From JBARRO01 sp049644265 (GTDB lineage Bacteria > Bacteroidota > Ignavibacteria > UBA10030), in assembly GCA_049644265.1 (NCBI GenBank), contig JBARRO010000193.1:1-14061 (forward strand): a stretch of DNA of 14,061 nucleotides, in the 5' to 3' direction. Under the pieces are notes generated by a model. It was not told where the DNA came from, searched no databases, and saw only the letters and a program-made list of their open reading frames with translations. Every line of letters begins with the position of its first letter. The stretch's first letter is position 1. Made by a program: the position numbers and the translations under genes. Positions 5,137 to 12,809 of this stretch are shown here, piece after piece.

Positions 5137-6945
5137 ATGAAGCTCACGATCACTCTCCTCACCGTTCTCTCTTCTCTCTTTTTTGTTTCCTGTAACAAAG
5201 CCACGGAACCAGCTGCCGACGTTACTGTAACAGAGGGCCAGGCGTACACCTCGCTGGAGAATTCTCTTTCTGCCCTCTCCGCTGCCTCGATCAACAGCTC
5301 GACGGACCTCGATCGGATCAGTTTTTCCGAATCGAACTCGCTCTTCAAGAAAGCCCTGGAAGGCAATGCGAACAGCGCCCCGGCTAATTTCGGCGCTGCG
5401 ATAACGGAAGTTTTCGGCGCCTTTGCGGACCCCAACATCAACGGCGCCATCAAGAAGTGGGAAGGGAGCAGCTTCGGGAAAGTCGGAGGGCTCCAGTTTG
5501 GCATCCCAAAAGGACGAAGCGACCTCACCCTTCAAACGAATGTGCTCGCGAAGGATTTTCTCAGAACGCTTCAGATCGCAGCCACCGACCCACCGACGAT
5601 TGCCCAAATGCAGCAAGTTCTCCGGGACTACCTCCTCCCCCGCCTGAACTACGCCCTTGACCGGCTTGCCGTCGTTGAGGGGAATACCAGCTTCGAGTTC
5701 AAGATCTCCGGAAAAATGCAGGGCGACTCGAGACTTTCCGACGTCTACCTGGACGGAACAGAAGTCTACATTATGGACGCGATGGTGCGGATGATGAAAG
5801 CCTGGGTTGAGCAGTTCCTGGTTTTTCGGTTCGATATGCCGGACTATCAAACAAAGTCGGTTGTCGCCGCTCTCCAACCGGACAACACGTCATTCTTTGC
5901 GCTTGCGACGGACGGAACCGCGCGTGCACAAAGCGTCAAGGCCGGGTTGCTTGCCACAATTTCGAAACTCCGCAGTGCCGTCAATTATCTGAAATCGGAG
6001 ACAGACAATCAGAACGACGATATTATCAAACACGGAACCGGCGGCATAAGCGACGCGGACCTCGACTCCACCCTCTCGGGCCTGACAAAGATCGAGAACT
6101 CGTTTACCAACGGCATCTCCACGCAGGGGACGGACAGCGACGGAAACACCATCACTGTTCAAATCAACCTTTCGCAGTTCTACAACAATCCCCCGCTGAA
6201 CCCAAAGTCGCAATGGTTCCCTCGGTATACCGTTGACTCCACGGCGACGGGAGACATTCAATGGCATTGGAGAGATCAGGATTATGCGTCGTTCATCTTC
6301 CCGGATCCGACGTTCAGCGGAGTGTTCCCCGGCATGACCAATGAAAAATTGAAGAGGCTGCTGTACCTCGATGAATCCTTTGCCTGGAAACTCTATGTTT
6401 ACCTCAACGACGACGACGGCATGATGGACGCAGGCACGACGGCGAGCCTGGTCGTGAATAACAAGACCTACACTCCCAAACCGTCCGACAACTACTACTC
6501 TTCGAACTATAACCGTACCGTCCGGTTTTATGTGCTCGACAACCCAAATCAAACCGCACAGCTAACCGTGGTGCAGAACTCCACACCCATTTCGGTGGAG
6601 CTCAACGGAACGGCGGTCGTGACTCCGAAATCATACACCTACGCCCAAATCGACATGACCGTTGCACCGCAGAACATCACGGCGTTCGCGTATCCGGGGT
6701 ATGTCTACCTTTCATTTCAGAAATACGGCAACTACAGAATTCAGCGACGAACGACCGGAAGTTTTCAATCGATCGATTCGTTGTACAGCAGTTCTTACTA
6801 CGACAACGGAGTCCAGAGCGGGACAGCGTACCAGTATCGCGTTCAGCGAGCAGCGTATGCTTATGTGTTCCCCATTGGCTACAGCTTCATCTATGGCGCC
6901 CGCGCAAACAACTACTCGAACACTGTCTCCGTCACCGCTCAGTAA
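5137..6945 (+). CDS. Uncharacterised lipoprotein with a C-terminal Fn3-like domain
   Basis: 602 aa, not recognised as a named family. The N-terminus MKLTITLLTVLSSLFFVSC is a type II signal peptide; the lipobox FVSC gives C19 as the lipidated residue, so the mature protein should be anchored in an envelope membrane. Residues about 55-90 (FSESNSLFKKALEGNANSAP) look like one helical TPR-type unit. The middle has no motif I can name, though LNDDDGMMDAG is an acidic loop of the kind that binds calcium in other proteins. Residues about 509-602 fit a fibronectin type III-like fold (APQNITAFAYPGYVYLSF, then YRIQRR, then GTAYQYRVQ, ending SNTVSVTAQ). The start ATG has a clear AAAGGGG six bases upstream. 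Its stop abuts the ATG of the next gene, suggesting an operon. Confidence 0.85.
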   Translation: MKLTITLLTVLSSLFFVSCNKATEPAADVTVTEGQAYTSLENSLSALSAASINSSTDLDRISFSESNSLFKKALEGNANSAPANFGAAITEVFGAFADPNINGAIKKWEGSSFGKVGGLQFGIPKGRSDLTLQTNVLAKDFLRTLQIAATDPPTIAQMQQVLRDYLLPRLNYALDRLAVVEGNTSFEFKISGKMQGDSRLSDVYLDGTEVYIMDAMVRMMKAWVEQFLVFRFDMPDYQTKSVVAALQPDNTSFFALATDGTARAQSVKAGLLATISKLRSAVNYLKSETDNQNDDIIKHGTGGISDADLDSTLSGLTKIENSFTNGISTQGTDSDGNTITVQINLSQFYNNPPLNPKSQWFPRYTVDSTATGDIQWHWRDQDYASFIFPDPTFSGVFPGMTNEKLKRLLYLDESFAWKLYVYLNDDDGMMDAGTTASLVVNNKTYTPKPSDNYYSSNYNRTVRFYVLDNPNQTAQLTVVQNSTPISVELNGTAVVTPKSYTYAQIDMTVAPQNITAFAYPGYVYLSFQKYGNYRIQRRTTGSFQSIDSLYSSSYYDNGVQSGTAYQYRVQRAAYAYVFPIGYSFIYGARANNYSNTVSVTAQ

Positions 6946-8340
6946 ATGATTCCGTCGTTGTCCAAAAAGCGTGGGGGCCTCCCCGGCCACCCACGCTTTT
7001 TTCTTCTCTTCCTCCTCTCATGTTTGACCCCGGAGCTCTCAGCCCAGCCTGCAGATTCCACATTCCATCTCTTTGCCGTCGCAGGCCATGCGTATTTCGA
7101 CTTGTTCCGGCAAAATTCCGAGCGACTTCACACCACGCTGTTTGCGCGATCCTCGTTCGTGCAAATCGGGGCCGCCAGCAGCAGTGATTCGCTCTTCTTC
7201 GCGCTGACTTCTGACGACACCTACGGAGTCTACGACAATTCCGTCCCGTCGTTTTCCGGATCATTCAAGAACACGACGCAGGTCATTTCGGCCGGCATGA
7301 AAAGCTCGGTTTGGTTCAATGAATGGTCCGTTTCGCTTTTCGCTCCCCTCGACAGAAATCCCGGCGGCTTGTTCTACCGGTTTTCGCTCGGGGCACAGCC
7401 GTTCGGAAATTTTCTTTCGGCCAAAGCGTCATGGGAGCGAATCCCTCTCTCCCATTCCAGCCTTTTTCGAGTCGAGGATTTTCTGGCGTCGTTTGACGAA
7501 GGCGTTGCCATGCGAAAGTTTACTGTTGAGATTGAGGCCTTTCCGTTCCCGAACGCCGGGGCTACTCTGAAACTTTTTTCGTCCGTTGATCAGTCTCCCG
7601 GCGGGCAAACCGGCTACTCTGCCATGAATACCATCAAGGGCTTCGGGACCGACGCATCGCTGTTCATTGCCGTCTCGGAGGATGCAACGGGCTGGGTGGA
7701 ATACTCGACGAATGTTTTCAGGCTGGAGAACGAATTGAAATCGGAAGACCTGCTTTTCGCAGATCTCTCGCAGGGATCGCTCGACTGGTCGCACTACGCC
7801 GTGGGGTATAGAAGCGGGCAGCGGAGCTCCCCATGGAAGCTTTGGTATTCGTTCAGGAAGTACGAGGGTTCGGGAATCGGACATATGGAGTCCTGGCCGT
7901 TCACTGCGCTTGCATCCACCGTGTTTGACAACCGCTTGTATTATCGGTTCGATGGCACGGTAGAGCTGCATGCGCTGACCTTCACACCGGAGTTCCGTTC
8001 CGGGTCGGTTCAGCTGATTCCCGAAGCGGAGTACTTTTTCGTTCGCTCGGGAATAGACCTCGAGCATTGGGAGCCGGAATTCCTCGTCTTTGGAGTCAAG
8101 AATTACGCTCTCGATCCGCTCTCGATTCAGACGGCGCATCTGCTCAAACTCGGCGTGCGCGCTACGATTCCATTGCTTGGTGCGAGGGTTTCGTTTTTTG
8201 CCGAACAATTCGTCCCTCTTCGAGTGACGTATCGAACGACGTCTTCGGTCAGCCCTCCCGGCGAAATCGGAACACCCGGCACAAAGACTTCAACTGACGG
8301 GGGGAGGAGGATTGGGATGGTGGTGGAGGTTTTACAATGA
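6946..8340 (+). CDS. Uncharacterised secreted protein, probably outer-membrane beta-barrel
   Basis: 464 aa, not recognised. The N-terminus has basic residues (SKKRGGLPGHPR), a hydrophobic core FFLLFLLSCL and a likely cleavage after LSA (residue 33), so it is exported. The rest is rich in aromatic residues with many short alternating stretches (SVWFNEWSVSLFAP, LYYRFDGTVELHALTF), as in beta-barrels or large beta-sandwiches. It ends RIGMVVEVLQ without the usual terminal aromatic residue. The ATG at 6946 follows the lipoprotein stop with no gap and no Shine-Dalgarno of its own, so reinitiation is likely; TTG at 6958 is an alternative. The first codons coincide with a strong terminator, so expression should be low or depend on translating ribosomes. 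The stop codon lies in the first unit of a 7-nt repeat array. Confidence 0.8.
   Translation: MIPSLSKKRGGLPGHPRFFLLFLLSCLTPELSAQPADSTFHLFAVAGHAYFDLFRQNSERLHTTLFARSSFVQIGAASSSDSLFFALTSDDTYGVYDNSVPSFSGSFKNTTQVISAGMKSSVWFNEWSVSLFAPLDRNPGGLFYRFSLGAQPFGNFLSAKASWERIPLSHSSLFRVEDFLASFDEGVAMRKFTVEIEAFPFPNAGATLKLFSSVDQSPGGQTGYSAMNTIKGFGTDASLFIAVSEDATGWVEYSTNVFRLENELKSEDLLFADLSQGSLDWSHYAVGYRSGQRSSPWKLWYSFRKYEGSGIGHMESWPFTALASTVFDNRLYYRFDGTVELHALTFTPEFRSGSVQLIPEAEYFFVRSGIDLEHWEPEFLVFGVKNYALDPLSIQTAHLLKLGVRATIPLLGARVSFFAEQFVPLRVTYRTTSSVSPPGEIGTPGTKTSTDGGRRIGMVVEVLQ
6964..7002 (+). terminator. Strong intrinsic terminator inside the start of the following gene
   Basis: AAAAAGCGTGGG (6964-6975) pairs perfectly over 12 bp with CCCACGCTTTTT (6990-7001). 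The loop closes further through GGCC (6976-6979) and GGCC (6985-6988) with one bulged A. A run of six T residues follows (6997-7002). It begins 19 bases after the lipoprotein stop codon, as expected for that gene's terminator. It is A-flanked as well as T-flanked, so it could also act on the other strand. It lies over codons 7-19 of the next open frame. Confidence 0.85.
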
Positions 8341-8453
8341 GCAATGAACAATGAGCAATGAACAATGAGCAATAAGCAATGAGGAATGAGCAGTGAGTGG
8401 TGAGTAGGAAGTAGCAGGTAGGAAGTAGGAAGTAACGAGTTATGAGCGGTGGG
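8335..8453. repeat. 7-nt-period array (CAATGAG to TAGGAAG), 17 units
   Basis: Seventeen consecutive 7-base units with no phase slip. The first seven are CAATGAG or CAATGAA variants, then drift through CAGTGAG and TGGTGAG to TAGGAAG, TAACGAG and TTATGAG. The first unit contains the TGA stop of the preceding gene. The gradual change of word with fixed period suggests repeated slippage plus point mutation. Confidence 0.9.
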
Positions 8454-8485
8454 TTGACAAAAACACTGCGACACCCACTTTCACC

Positions 8486-8562
8486 GCCATCGACTGAAAA
8501 TCGACGGCTAAGAATTACTCATAAAGACTCCTCTCGGGGTTTTGAAAAATCTTATAGCCGTC
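8486..8562. repeat. Palindromic segment with two competing hairpins
   Basis: GCCATCGA (8486-8493) pairs with TCGACGGC (8501-8508) with one mismatch. The same second arm, read as GACGGCTAAG (8503-8512), can instead pair with CTTATAGCCGTC (8551-8562) across a 2-base bulge. The pairings are mutually exclusive. It lies between convergent genes and may be a repeat element or part of a 3' end. Confidence 0.5.
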
Positions 8563-8574
8563 CCTGACTGAGGT

Positions 8575-8640
8575 TTCGACTCCCTACGGGTCCAACGACC
8601 CGTTACGGTCGTGGACTACGGAGTCGAAGACTCGTAGAGT
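8575..8640. repeat. Palindromic interspersed repeat, copy 1
   Basis: TTCGACTCC (8575-8583) and GGAGTCGAA (8620-8628) form a 9-bp stem. Inside, GTCCAACGACC and GGTCGTGGAC pair with one bulged A. The right half, GAGTCGAAGACTCGTAGAG (8621-8639), recurs with one change at 11861-11879, and GGCAGGCAGG follows in both neighbourhoods, marking an interspersed family. Confidence 0.65.
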
Positions 8641-8710
8641 TTACCCGCCGTGTTTTTTCGAGGGCAGGCAGGGCTTTTCAACCGATGGCGTCTTTCCAAT
8701 CGGTCAACCT

Positions 8711-8742
8711 ATCGTTCCATCATTCGAGTATTCCACCGTTAT
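8711..8742. repeat. Weak 8-nt-period array
   Basis: ATCGTTCC, ATCATTCG, AGTATTCC, ACCGTTAT in 8-base steps, similar to the array at 4963-5018. It is short and decays quickly. Bases 8641-8796 hold nothing else recognisable. Confidence 0.4.
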
Positions 8743-8796
8743 CGTTCTTATCACCCGTCTCCCCATTCAGTGTCCTTCATGCTCAAGTTCCCTGGC

Positions 8797-11475
8797 CTAT
8801 TTTAGGAATACCATCTTCTTCATCATCCGCCCACCCACCGACTCCAGTTGCGCAACATAGACGCCGCTCGAGAATCTCGATGCATCAAAACTTACCTGAT
8901 GGATCTGGCCGGCCTTTGCCACTGCGTCAAACAGGGTTGCAACCTCCTGGCCCAGTTCATTAAACACTGTCAATCTCGCTTTTCCGTCCTCGGCAAGAGT
9001 GAACTGGAGGGTCGTGGATGAATTGAACGGGTTGGGATAGTTCGATTCAAGGTTGAATACTCTCGGTGCTGAACCGACCTCCACCTCGACGCCACCGTAG
9101 TATCGGAAATTCCCTTCATTGTCGATTTGCCTGAGCCGGTAGAAATAACGACCCACCTTGAGCCTTCCGTCCACGTACGTATAAGTCTTCGGAACAGCAC
9201 TCGTCCCGGCTCCCGCAACGAATCCAACCTTGTTCCAGATATCCGAGCCCGTGCTGCGGCGTTCGACTTCGAACCCGTAGTTGTTCGTCTCTCCAACGGT
9301 CGACCATTGAACCTCTGCATCCAGACCCCGTGACGACACGCTCATGTCTCGAAACGTCACCGGTAAGGAGGTATCACTCGGATTGGTCAGTCCCGCAATA
9401 TACATATGATCGCTGCCGCCGATTTGCGTAAAGTTTCCTCCCGCATACACGTGTCCGGTCGCAGGCAATAAAGCAAGTGAGTACACTATCCCGTCCGCGC
9501 CGGGATTCCACGAAGTCACGACTCCTGTCGACAAACTGACAGCCGCAAGCCGATTCCGGGATTGCCCCCCCACACTGGTGAACGAGCCTCCGGCATAGAC
9601 CGTCGTGCCAGAGACGGCAAGCCCGACCACGTAATCATTCGGGTTTGGATTCCAGCTTCTCGCGGCGCCCGTTGATGTATCGAGAGCCGCCAGGTAACTT
9701 CTGACAAATCCGCCGATCACGAAGAAGTTGCCTCCGGCATAGACCGTCGAGTCCGAAATATAAAGAGCGTTGACGCTCCCGCTACCGTCCGGATTCCAAC
9801 TCAAAGCATTGCCAGTCGAGATGTCGAGGGCAGCCAGGTGGTTTCTCGGTTGCCCGCCGATCGTTGTAAATGCACCTCCGGCGTAGACTCTGGAACCCCG
9901 TACAGCAATGGTTCTCACAAGGTTGTTTGCGTTCGGATTCCACGTCAGAGCACTGCCGGTCGTCACATCGAGGGCAGCAATCTGGTTTCGTGTCAGTCCA
10001 CCGATCGTCGTGAATCCCCCCCCTGCATAGACAACAGACCCCGAGAACCCAAAGGCATAGACTACGCCGTTCGAACTGGGATTCCAGCTTGTGGCATTTC
10101 CTGTCAAGGTATCCAGAGCTGCGATGAGGCTTCTTGGCTGGCCTCCGACATTCGAGAAGAAGCCTCCCACGTAGACTTTCGAACCCGAGACAGCCAACCC
10201 GACGACACTGGAGTTCGCATTAGGATTCCAGCTGGTCACATTGCCCGAGGTCGCGTCAATCGCAGCGAGACAGTTCCTTGTCACTCCTGCAATAATGCCC
10301 GAGCTTCCGCCCGTATACACCGTTGTGCCGAAGGAGGCCACTGTGGAGAGGCTTACCGTTGAGCCCGGATTCCAGTCTGTTGCGATTCCTGTTTCCAGGT
10401 CGACCGCAGCAATCCGGTTTCTGTACGCTCCTCCCACGCTCGTAAACTCGCCTGCCACGAAGACCGTGGAGTTCGCGATCGAAACGGAATTGACAACGCC
10501 GTCGATATTCGGATTCCAGGTCGTGGCGTCTCCTGTGGTCGTGCTGACCGCCCCGAGGCGATTCCTTGTTTGACCCCCGATGCTCGTGAATCCCCCGCCG
10601 GCATACAGCGTCGGGCCGAAGAGGGCAAGAGAAAAGACGCTTCCGTTGGCACCCGGATTCCAGCCGGTCGCACTGCCGGATACGGCATCAAGCGCCGCAA
10701 TGTAGGACCTCGATTGTCCCCCGATGCTGGTGAAGAGACCTCCCGCATAAACCGTCGAGCCGAAGGCAGCCAGGGAGTACACGATATCGTTGGCACCCGG
10801 GTTCCAGGAGGTTGCGTTCCCTGTTCTCGCATCAATGGCAGCGATGCACAGCCGCGATTGGCCGCCGACCGATGTGAACGCTCCTCCGACATACACCGCC
10901 AGACCTGAAACAGCAAGGGACATCACTGCTCCGTTCGCGTTTGGATTCCAGGGGGTTGCGTTGCCCGTGGCCGCTTCCAGCTCCGCGACGAACAACCGCG
11001 TTTGGCCTCCCACGTAGCTGAAGACTCCGCCGACGAACACGCTTGAACCGGAAACAGCGATGGCGAACACGGGCCCATCCGGTGCAGGATCCCACGACGC
11101 ATCAACTGTTTTATCCGCTTTGATATGGGCGAGATAGTACCTCGTCACGCTTCCGACTTGTGTGAATGCCCCGCCGAGGTACCAGCCTCCGAGGCCATCC
11201 GGTTGAACAACATTGACCGTCCCTGAAACCCGGGGAAGGCTGGCGTCGGAGGTTCCCGTCGAGCTGTCAATTCCCATTGCGCCGGTGGGAAAACCGATAA
11301 TATGAAAATCACCACCGAGGTAAATGGTATTTCCGCTTGTTGCGATCGCCCATATCATTGCATCAGTACTGACAAGGTTGTCCTGGACGGTCTGGCCGCA
11401 AAGGCCTGCCGTGCCGACAATCATGCTGAAGACCGTGGCGAACAAGGTTTTGCCCGGAGCATCTCGGTGAATCAT
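8797..11475 (-). CDS. Secreted 48-residue-repeat protein with type IX secretion sorting domain
   Basis: 892 aa. The signal peptide is about residues 1-27 (ATVFSMIVGTAGLCGQ). The body has at least 12 units with a constant 48-residue period, each with WNPxxN, then VxxLAVSGxxVYAGGxFTSIGG, then RNxLAALDxxTGxAxS; two weaker units precede them. The pattern resembles delta-60/DUF5122-type beta-propeller repeats. After it, LPVTF..VQWSTVGETNNYGFEVERRS up to about residue 807 is an Fn3-like linker common in this phylum. The last 85 residues (NYPNPFN, LTVFNELGQEVATL, FDASRFSSGVYVAQL, KKMVFLK) are a classic T9SS type A sorting domain, so the protein should cross the outer membrane and be anchored or released. 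The start is ATG at 11475 because GGGAGG lies four bases upstream and the signal peptide follows; ATG at 11538 would add 21 residues ahead of it. Ligand or substrate unknown. Confidence 0.93.
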   Translation of the reverse strand: MIHRDAPGKTLFATVFSMIVGTAGLCGQTVQDNLVSTDAMIWAIATSGNTIYLGGDFHIIGFPTGAMGIDSSTGTSDASLPRVSGTVNVVQPDGLGGWYLGGAFTQVGSVTRYYLAHIKADKTVDASWDPAPDGPVFAIAVSGSSVFVGGVFSYVGGQTRLFVAELEAATGNATPWNPNANGAVMSLAVSGLAVYVGGAFTSVGGQSRLCIAAIDARTGNATSWNPGANDIVYSLAAFGSTVYAGGLFTSIGGQSRSYIAALDAVSGSATGWNPGANGSVFSLALFGPTLYAGGGFTSIGGQTRNRLGAVSTTTGDATTWNPNIDGVVNSVSIANSTVFVAGEFTSVGGAYRNRIAAVDLETGIATDWNPGSTVSLSTVASFGTTVYTGGSSGIIAGVTRNCLAAIDATSGNVTSWNPNANSSVVGLAVSGSKVYVGGFFSNVGGQPRSLIAALDTLTGNATSWNPSSNGVVYAFGFSGSVVYAGGGFTTIGGLTRNQIAALDVTTGSALTWNPNANNLVRTIAVRGSRVYAGGAFTTIGGQPRNHLAALDISTGNALSWNPDGSGSVNALYISDSTVYAGGNFFVIGGFVRSYLAALDTSTGAARSWNPNPNDYVVGLAVSGTTVYAGGSFTSVGGQSRNRLAAVSLSTGVVTSWNPGADGIVYSLALLPATGHVYAGGNFTQIGGSDHMYIAGLTNPSDTSLPVTFRDMSVSSRGLDAEVQWSTVGETNNYGFEVERRSTGSDIWNKVGFVAGAGTSAVPKTYTYVDGRLKVGRYFYRLRQIDNEGNFRYYGGVEVEVGSAPRVFNLESNYPNPFNSSTTLQFTLAEDGKARLTVFNELGQEVATLFDAVAKAGQIHQVSFDASRFSSGVYVAQLESVGGRMMKKMVFLK

Positions 11476-11680
11476 AGTGCCTCCCTGACTTGGTGAGAAG
11501 AAAAATTCATGAACTGAATGATCATACGCGCTCAACATCCCTTCAAAAAAACAACAAAAGAGAGGTATGGTTCGATTGGCGTCGGAACTACCGCATTTAA
11601 CTTACCAAATTAAACGGCAGCAAACAGGTTTCTCTTGATGATTCTCGCGGGAAGCGAGTCGTTGTTCAAGCTTGGGCGAG

Positions 11681-11798
11681 TTTGTGCCGGTGTCAGATGC
11701 TCACACCGGCACAAATCGGGGGACGCAAGGAACGTAAACGAGGTGAAACGTTACCTTCTTCCAGGTTTCAGCAGTGCAGAAGGTAACCTTTTGCCTGG
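11681..11798. other. Two strong hairpins with a possible pseudoknot in the divergent intergenic region
   Basis: TTTGTGCCGGTGT (11681-11693) pairs perfectly over 13 bp with ACACCGGCACAAA (11703-11715), loop 9 bases. GTTACCTTCT (11750-11759) pairs perfectly over 10 bp with AGAAGGTAAC (11778-11787), loop 18 bases. CCAGG in that loop (11761-11765) can pair with CCTGG at 11794-11798, giving an H-type pseudoknot on the plus strand. It may be a small RNA, a leader element or DNA-level binding sites. The strand of any transcript is unknown, and 11476-11680 shows no other feature. Confidence 0.4.
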
Positions 11799-11835
11799 GG
11801 TTCCGATCATCTCAAAACTCCAATCAGCGTAAATC

Positions 11836-11887
11836 CCTGCCTGCGGTCTACGACTCTATCGAGTCGAAGACTCATAGAGCAGGCAGG
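11836..11887. repeat. Palindromic interspersed repeat, copy 2
   Basis: CCTGCCTGC (11836-11844) and GCAGGCAGG (11879-11887) form a 9-bp outer stem. Inside, CGACTC (11851-11856) pairs with GAGTCG (11861-11866), or GAGTC (11861-11865) with GACTC (11869-11873). It shares GAGTCGAAGACTC-TAGAG with the copy at 8575-8640. Confidence 0.7.
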
Positions 11888-11991
11888 CGTCATATCAGTG
11901 AACATCCGCGTGAACAAAAATTAATCCCCCGGATCTTGATTTGCGGATTATGAATTTCTACCATGGAGGAGTCTTCTTTGTAGAATCTCCG

Positions 11992-12022
11992 TACTGTTCC
12001 TTACTGTTCCTTAATGTTCCTT
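11992..12022 (+). promoter_or_regulatory. Three 10-nt direct repeats complementary to the next ribosome-binding site
   Basis: TACTGTTCCT, TACTGTTCCT and TAATGTTCCT follow each other in exact 10-base steps. Each carries TGTTCCTT (11995, 12005, 12015), the exact complement of AAGGAACA at 12105-12112, the Shine-Dalgarno of the gene at 12116; the third copy pairs over nine bases. They may sequester the site in mRNA, or be protein-binding sites one helical turn apart. A weak promoter-like pair (TTGATT at 11936, TACCAT at 11959, 17-base spacer) would put them in the leader RNA. Confidence 0.45.
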
Positions 12023-12115
12023 CGATGGAGGTAACGTCGTAGATGTAACTTGGTTTTGGGTTGTTGATCGCAGATTCAACGGCATCTTGTAAGAACCCAT
12101 CGCAAAGGAACATCT

Positions 12116-12796
12116 ATGAAATCATCGAAGGGAACCCATTTCCCCGCTCTCACGCTTCTCCTGTTCGTTTCCTGTTCCATCCAACTTCAAGCCCAGCAAC
12201 CGGAAATCCGCGCTGATTCAGCCTCCGTGATTGTGCCGTCAGTCGTTGACTCTCTTCCGCAACCTCCGCATCCGCACCTTCTGCCGGAGAACATGAGTAT
12301 CACCGAACAGGCGCTTTGGGGAGAGTCAGGACTCATGCGCACACTCTCGATCGTCCCGCCGCTCAACGCAGAAGAGCGCAGGAACGAGCTCGCAATGCGG
12401 CGCACAATGCTTACGGCCCATCAGATCGGCGGATTCGTGACGCTTGGACTCATGGCGACGACCGCCTACTACGGCCAGCGAGTGATTGACGGGCGGTACG
12501 ACCTCCGACGCACGCACTTCGGCTTCGTCGACGCAACGATCATCTCGTACTCCGCAACCGGACTTCTCGCGCTGCTCTCCCCCCCGCCGATGATCCGTCG
12601 AGATGAAATAAGCACAACGACCATCCACAAAACTCTGGCATGGATTCATGTCGCCGGGATGATTGCCACGCCAATTATCGGAAGCATGATCAGGTCCAGA
12701 CAAGGATACGATTTGCAGACCGAACGGCTTCACCAGATCTCCGGCTATATCACCACCGCAACGTTTGCCGCGTCGCTCCTTGTGATCACATTCTGA
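12116..12796 (+). CDS. Cytochrome b561-like four-helix membrane protein
   Basis: 226 aa. It has an N-terminal export signal (LTLLLFVSCSIQLQAQ; cleavage after LQA is likelier than lipidation at C20). About 75 polar, proline-rich residues follow, then four predicted membrane helices near 102-120, 138-155, 172-193 and 207-226. Histidines sit at helix ends: H102 (AHQIGG), H134, H171 and H177 (IHKTLAWIHVAG) and H206 (RLHQISGY). This spacing is what b561-type proteins use to hold two hemes, so electron transfer at the inner membrane is inferred. I could not match it to a named family with certainty. The start ATG has AAAGGA six bases upstream. The YceI-family gene follows 13 bases later, the same partnership as E. 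coli yceJ-yceI. Confidence 0.72.
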   Translation: MKSSKGTHFPALTLLLFVSCSIQLQAQQPEIRADSASVIVPSVVDSLPQPPHPHLLPENMSITEQALWGESGLMRTLSIVPPLNAEERRNELAMRRTMLTAHQIGGFVTLGLMATTAYYGQRVIDGRYDLRRTHFGFVDATIISYSATGLLALLSPPPMIRRDEISTTTIHKTLAWIHVAGMIATPIIGSMIRSRQGYDLQTERLHQISGYITTATFAASLLVITF

Positions 12797-12809
12797 GGTA
12801 AGGAACTCC

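Noticed and set aside
5071..5877. Open frame on the minus strand opposite the lipoprotein gene
   Set aside because: The plus-strand lipoprotein has a signal peptide, lipobox and ribosome-binding site; the antisense frame has none of these.
8127..8474. 115-codon minus-strand frame with LLIVHCSLFIAHC-like sequence
   Set aside because: It is the CAATGAG array translated backwards plus antisense of the 464-aa gene; the hydrophobic look is an artefact.
9838..10916. Overlapping open frames on both strands inside the T9SS gene
   Set aside because: They are shadows created by the 144-bp repeat, which keeps alternate frames open. None has its own start signals.
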